Positions 62,274 to 64,000 of a stretch of 64,000 nt of DNA are shown here, one piece after another. The notes under the pieces were generated by a model. The model searched no databases, had not been told where the DNA came from, and saw only the letters and a program-made list of their open reading frames with translations. The first letter of the stretch is position 1. Each line of letters opens with the position of its first letter. The stretch lies in contig NZ_LT599032.1 of assembly GCF_900079725.1 (NCBI RefSeq), forward strand, positions 4,894,054-4,958,053, read 5' to 3'. A program made the translations under genes and the position numbers. This DNA comes from an uncultured Dysgonomonas sp. (lineage in GTDB: Bacteria; Bacteroidota; Bacteroidia; Bacteroidales; Dysgonomonadaceae).

Positions 62274-64000
62274 ATGTCAGAAACTCTCGAAAAAAATATA
62301 AGGTTCAAAGCTATATTGATATATGTAATTGTGGCTGTTATCTGTGGCGGTATGCTTATTTATATATATAAACTAAGAGATGATATTGATGATCAGAAAA
62401 GAAGTATTTCGCAGTACTATAAAGAGTTATCATTAGTCAACAAATTGATTGATTCGGTAAACGCATCACAGTCGAAAGTAAATATGTATGTGTCTACAAA
62501 ACAAATAAAACATTATAAATCTTTCAATGAAAGCCTGAATGTTGTGGAACAGCTAATGGATTCTCTTAGTCATATAAACCCGTTACACAACGAAAAATTA
62601 CAACAAATTAATAATCTTTTGATAAAGAAAGGGGTGATTGTTTCAAATTTGAATAGGCAATTCAATAATAAAAACCCCATAGAGTCTATAAATGAAATAT
62701 TGAAAGACATTGACCCTGTTGTCAAGAAAGATACAGTTTTGATCACTACCACCGTACAGGATACTGTAATTTATTCGGGTGCCAAGAAAGGATTTTGGCG
62801 GAAATTGGGGGAATTGTTTTCTGCTTCAAAAGGGGCTGATACTGTGACTTCAATTACCACAGCCAGACTGGATACTTTGACTATGCCGAAAAACGATACC
62901 CTCCATGTAGTTTCGGAAGTCACAGAAATAGCAGAACAAGCGAAAGACGACTATTTAAAAAGAATTATATCTATCGAGAAAAACTTGAGCAACCTCATTG
63001 TAGCAGATCAGGAAATTTCTTCTGAAATCACGACACTACTGATTGGCTTGTATAATCAAACTGTTCAGGCCAGGCTTGATGAAATCCAGAAAAGTGAACA
63101 ACTGATCCGGAACAACAATACTTATTCGATAGTAAGCAGTATTGTCTCTCTTATCCTGATTTTTATATTTATATTGCTCATTATTAATGATGTAAACAAG
63201 AGCTATAGATTGCGAAAGAATGTAGAACAAGCAAATCTGAGAATTAAGCAAGTTATGGATAGCCGGCATAAACTGTTACTGTCTGTTTCACATGACATAA
63301 AAACGCCTCTTAATTCTATACTGGGGACATTGGAATTGAAAGAAACAAACAATGGGTTTCTACATCACGAAGTGCGTACTATGAAAGATTCGGGAGAATA
63401 TATTCTTGCCTTGCTGGGTAACCTTCTGGAGTTTTCGAGTATCGAACAGGGTACATCGAATATATCGAGCCGTAACTTTAATCTGTACGACCTGTGCAAG
63501 CAGACTGTAGAAATGTTTATTCCCCTTGCAGATAAGAAGAACCTTACATTAGTCTATTCGTTCGACTTCGATAAAAGTTTGATATTGTCGTCCGATTCTT
63601 TAAAGATCAAACAAATACTTATAAATATATTATCTAATTCCGTTAAGTATACATTAGACGGTTCTATTCGATTTGATGTAAGATTCTCTGATTCCAGATT
63701 ATATTGTACAGTAGAGGATACAGGCGTTGGTATACCTGAAAATAAAATCAAAGATATATTCCTGCCATTTAGCCGGGTTGATCAGAATTCACATTTATCG
63801 GAAGGCTCAGGATTTGGAATGTATGTAGTAAAAGGTTTGGTCGATTTATTTCAGGGAAATATAAAAGTTACTTCCACAGAAGGGCAGGGGACCAGAACTG
63901 AAATATCTATCCCTGCAAGCGAGGTATTTATAAATGATACCTTTATTCCGAAGAAAATATTGATAGTAGACGATGATATGTCTTATTTGATAATTATCCG
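62274..64000 (+). CDS. Hybrid sensor histidine kinase, 3' end outside the window
   Basis: The frame is open from ATG 62274 to the right edge (575 codons). The order is: membrane helix 1 at residues ~10-32 (FKAILIYVIVAVICGGMLIY), a periplasmic sensing region of ~255 mostly helical residues, membrane helix 2 at ~287-308 (VSSIVSLILIFIFILLIIND), HisKA with the phospho-His340 in SVSHDIKTPLNSILG, an ATPase domain (NILSNSVKY, VEDTGVGIPENKI, GSGFGMYVVKGLVDLFQGN) and the start of a receiver domain (KILIVDDDMS). The sensor is not the beta-propeller of typical polysaccharide HTCS regulators, so it is probably not the mannan sensor. What follows the receiver domain cannot be seen. Confidence 0.92.
   Translation, partial: MSETLEKNIRFKAILIYVIVAVICGGMLIYIYKLRDDIDDQKRSISQYYKELSLVNKLIDSVNASQSKVNMYVSTKQIKHYKSFNESLNVVEQLMDSLSHINPLHNEKLQQINNLLIKKGVIVSNLNRQFNNKNPIESINEILKDIDPVVKKDTVLITTTVQDTVIYSGAKKGFWRKLGELFSASKGADTVTSITTARLDTLTMPKNDTLHVVSEVTEIAEQAKDDYLKRIISIEKNLSNLIVADQEISSEITTLLIGLYNQTVQARLDEIQKSEQLIRNNNTYSIVSSIVSLILIFIFILLIINDVNKSYRLRKNVEQANLRIKQVMDSRHKLLLSVSHDIKTPLNSILGTLELKETNNGFLHHEVRTMKDSGEYILALLGNLLEFSSIEQGTSNISSRNFNLYDLCKQTVEMFIPLADKKNLTLVYSFDFDKSLILSSDSLKIKQILINILSNSVKYTLDGSIRFDVRFSDSRLYCTVEDTGVGIPENKIKDIFLPFSRVDQNSHLSEGSGFGMYVVKGLVDLFQGNIKVTSTEGQGTRTEISIPASEVFINDTFIPKKILIVDDDMSYLIII

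Noticed and set aside
62274-64000. Hybrid two-component regulator of the mannan locus
   Set aside because: The sensor region is short and helical with two membrane segments, not the beta-propeller form of polysaccharide-sensing hybrids, and the gene is separated from the locus by a terminator and a convergent gene.

Overview
The window looks like chromosomal DNA from a member of the Bacteroidales (Bacteroidota). It is AT-rich, carries a SusC/SusD pair, an Mfa/FimA-type (type V) pilus operon, many Bacteroidota-style lipoproteins, and several promoters with the Bacteroidota -7 element TAnnTTTG. A Dysgonomonas-like organism is my best guess, but that is inference from gene content and style, not from a marker gene.

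Layout. 1-3132: the end of a sialate O-acetylesterase-like enzyme and a family 2 beta-mannosidase. 3162-3292: an unexplained nested inverted repeat. 13791 to 3323 (minus): a pilus operon with a DUF3575 outer-membrane protein, a DUF3868/OmpA/TPR protein, a major fimbrillin, an Mfa2/FimB-like anchor and two giant paralogous fimbrillin-like lipoproteins ending in Fib_succ_major domains. An AraC regulator (14193-15062) and a secreted DKNYY-like protein follow. 17296-30755: two neighbouring AraC-controlled modules of mostly exported enzymes: Cys- and Ser-type alpha/beta hydrolases, a lipoprotein flavodoxin, a SnoaL-like protein, a carboxymuconolactone-decarboxylase/hydrolase fusion, a cupin, an aldo-keto reductase, an O-acetyltransferase, a cyclophilin-like lipoprotein and a zinc alcohol dehydrogenase. 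A tRNA-Arg(TCT) and an ABC-F ATPase with a probable attenuator lie inside this stretch. 30918-40058: an unrecognised HTH-like protein, a secreted pair including a lectin-domain protein, a methyltransferase, and a TetR regulator with a heterodimeric ABC exporter. 40083-40449: remains of an Rhs core. 40623-61508: a complete beta-mannan utilisation locus. 61670-64000: a frameshifted small exported protein and a truncated hybrid histidine kinase.

How the parts work together. In the mannan locus an AraC regulator probably controls two divergent transcripts: SusC/SusD/surface lipoprotein (uptake), and GH5, GH130, GPH transporter, cellobiose 2-epimerase-type enzyme, GH3, GH26, GH97 and a GH2-like enzyme. 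Surface mannanases cut the backbone, GH97 and GH3 remove galactose and glucose, mannobiose is epimerised to mannosylglucose, and GH130 phosphorolyses that to mannose-1-phosphate and glucose, as in the known Bacteroides fragilis route.

The most striking regulatory signal is a shared promoter architecture in the 26-30 kb region. Three promoters (the minus-strand hydrolase operon, the AraC gene at 28718 and the alcohol dehydrogenase) each carry two copies of TGAGCn5AGCAAA exactly 22 bp apart, with a TAnnTTTG box starting exactly 37 bp after the second copy. This defines a small regulon that can be read directly from the sequence. The neighbouring AraC system at 17-24 kb has its own phased repeats (CAGTAAT at 21, 42 and 21 bp steps), with its -7 box also 37 bp after the last repeat.
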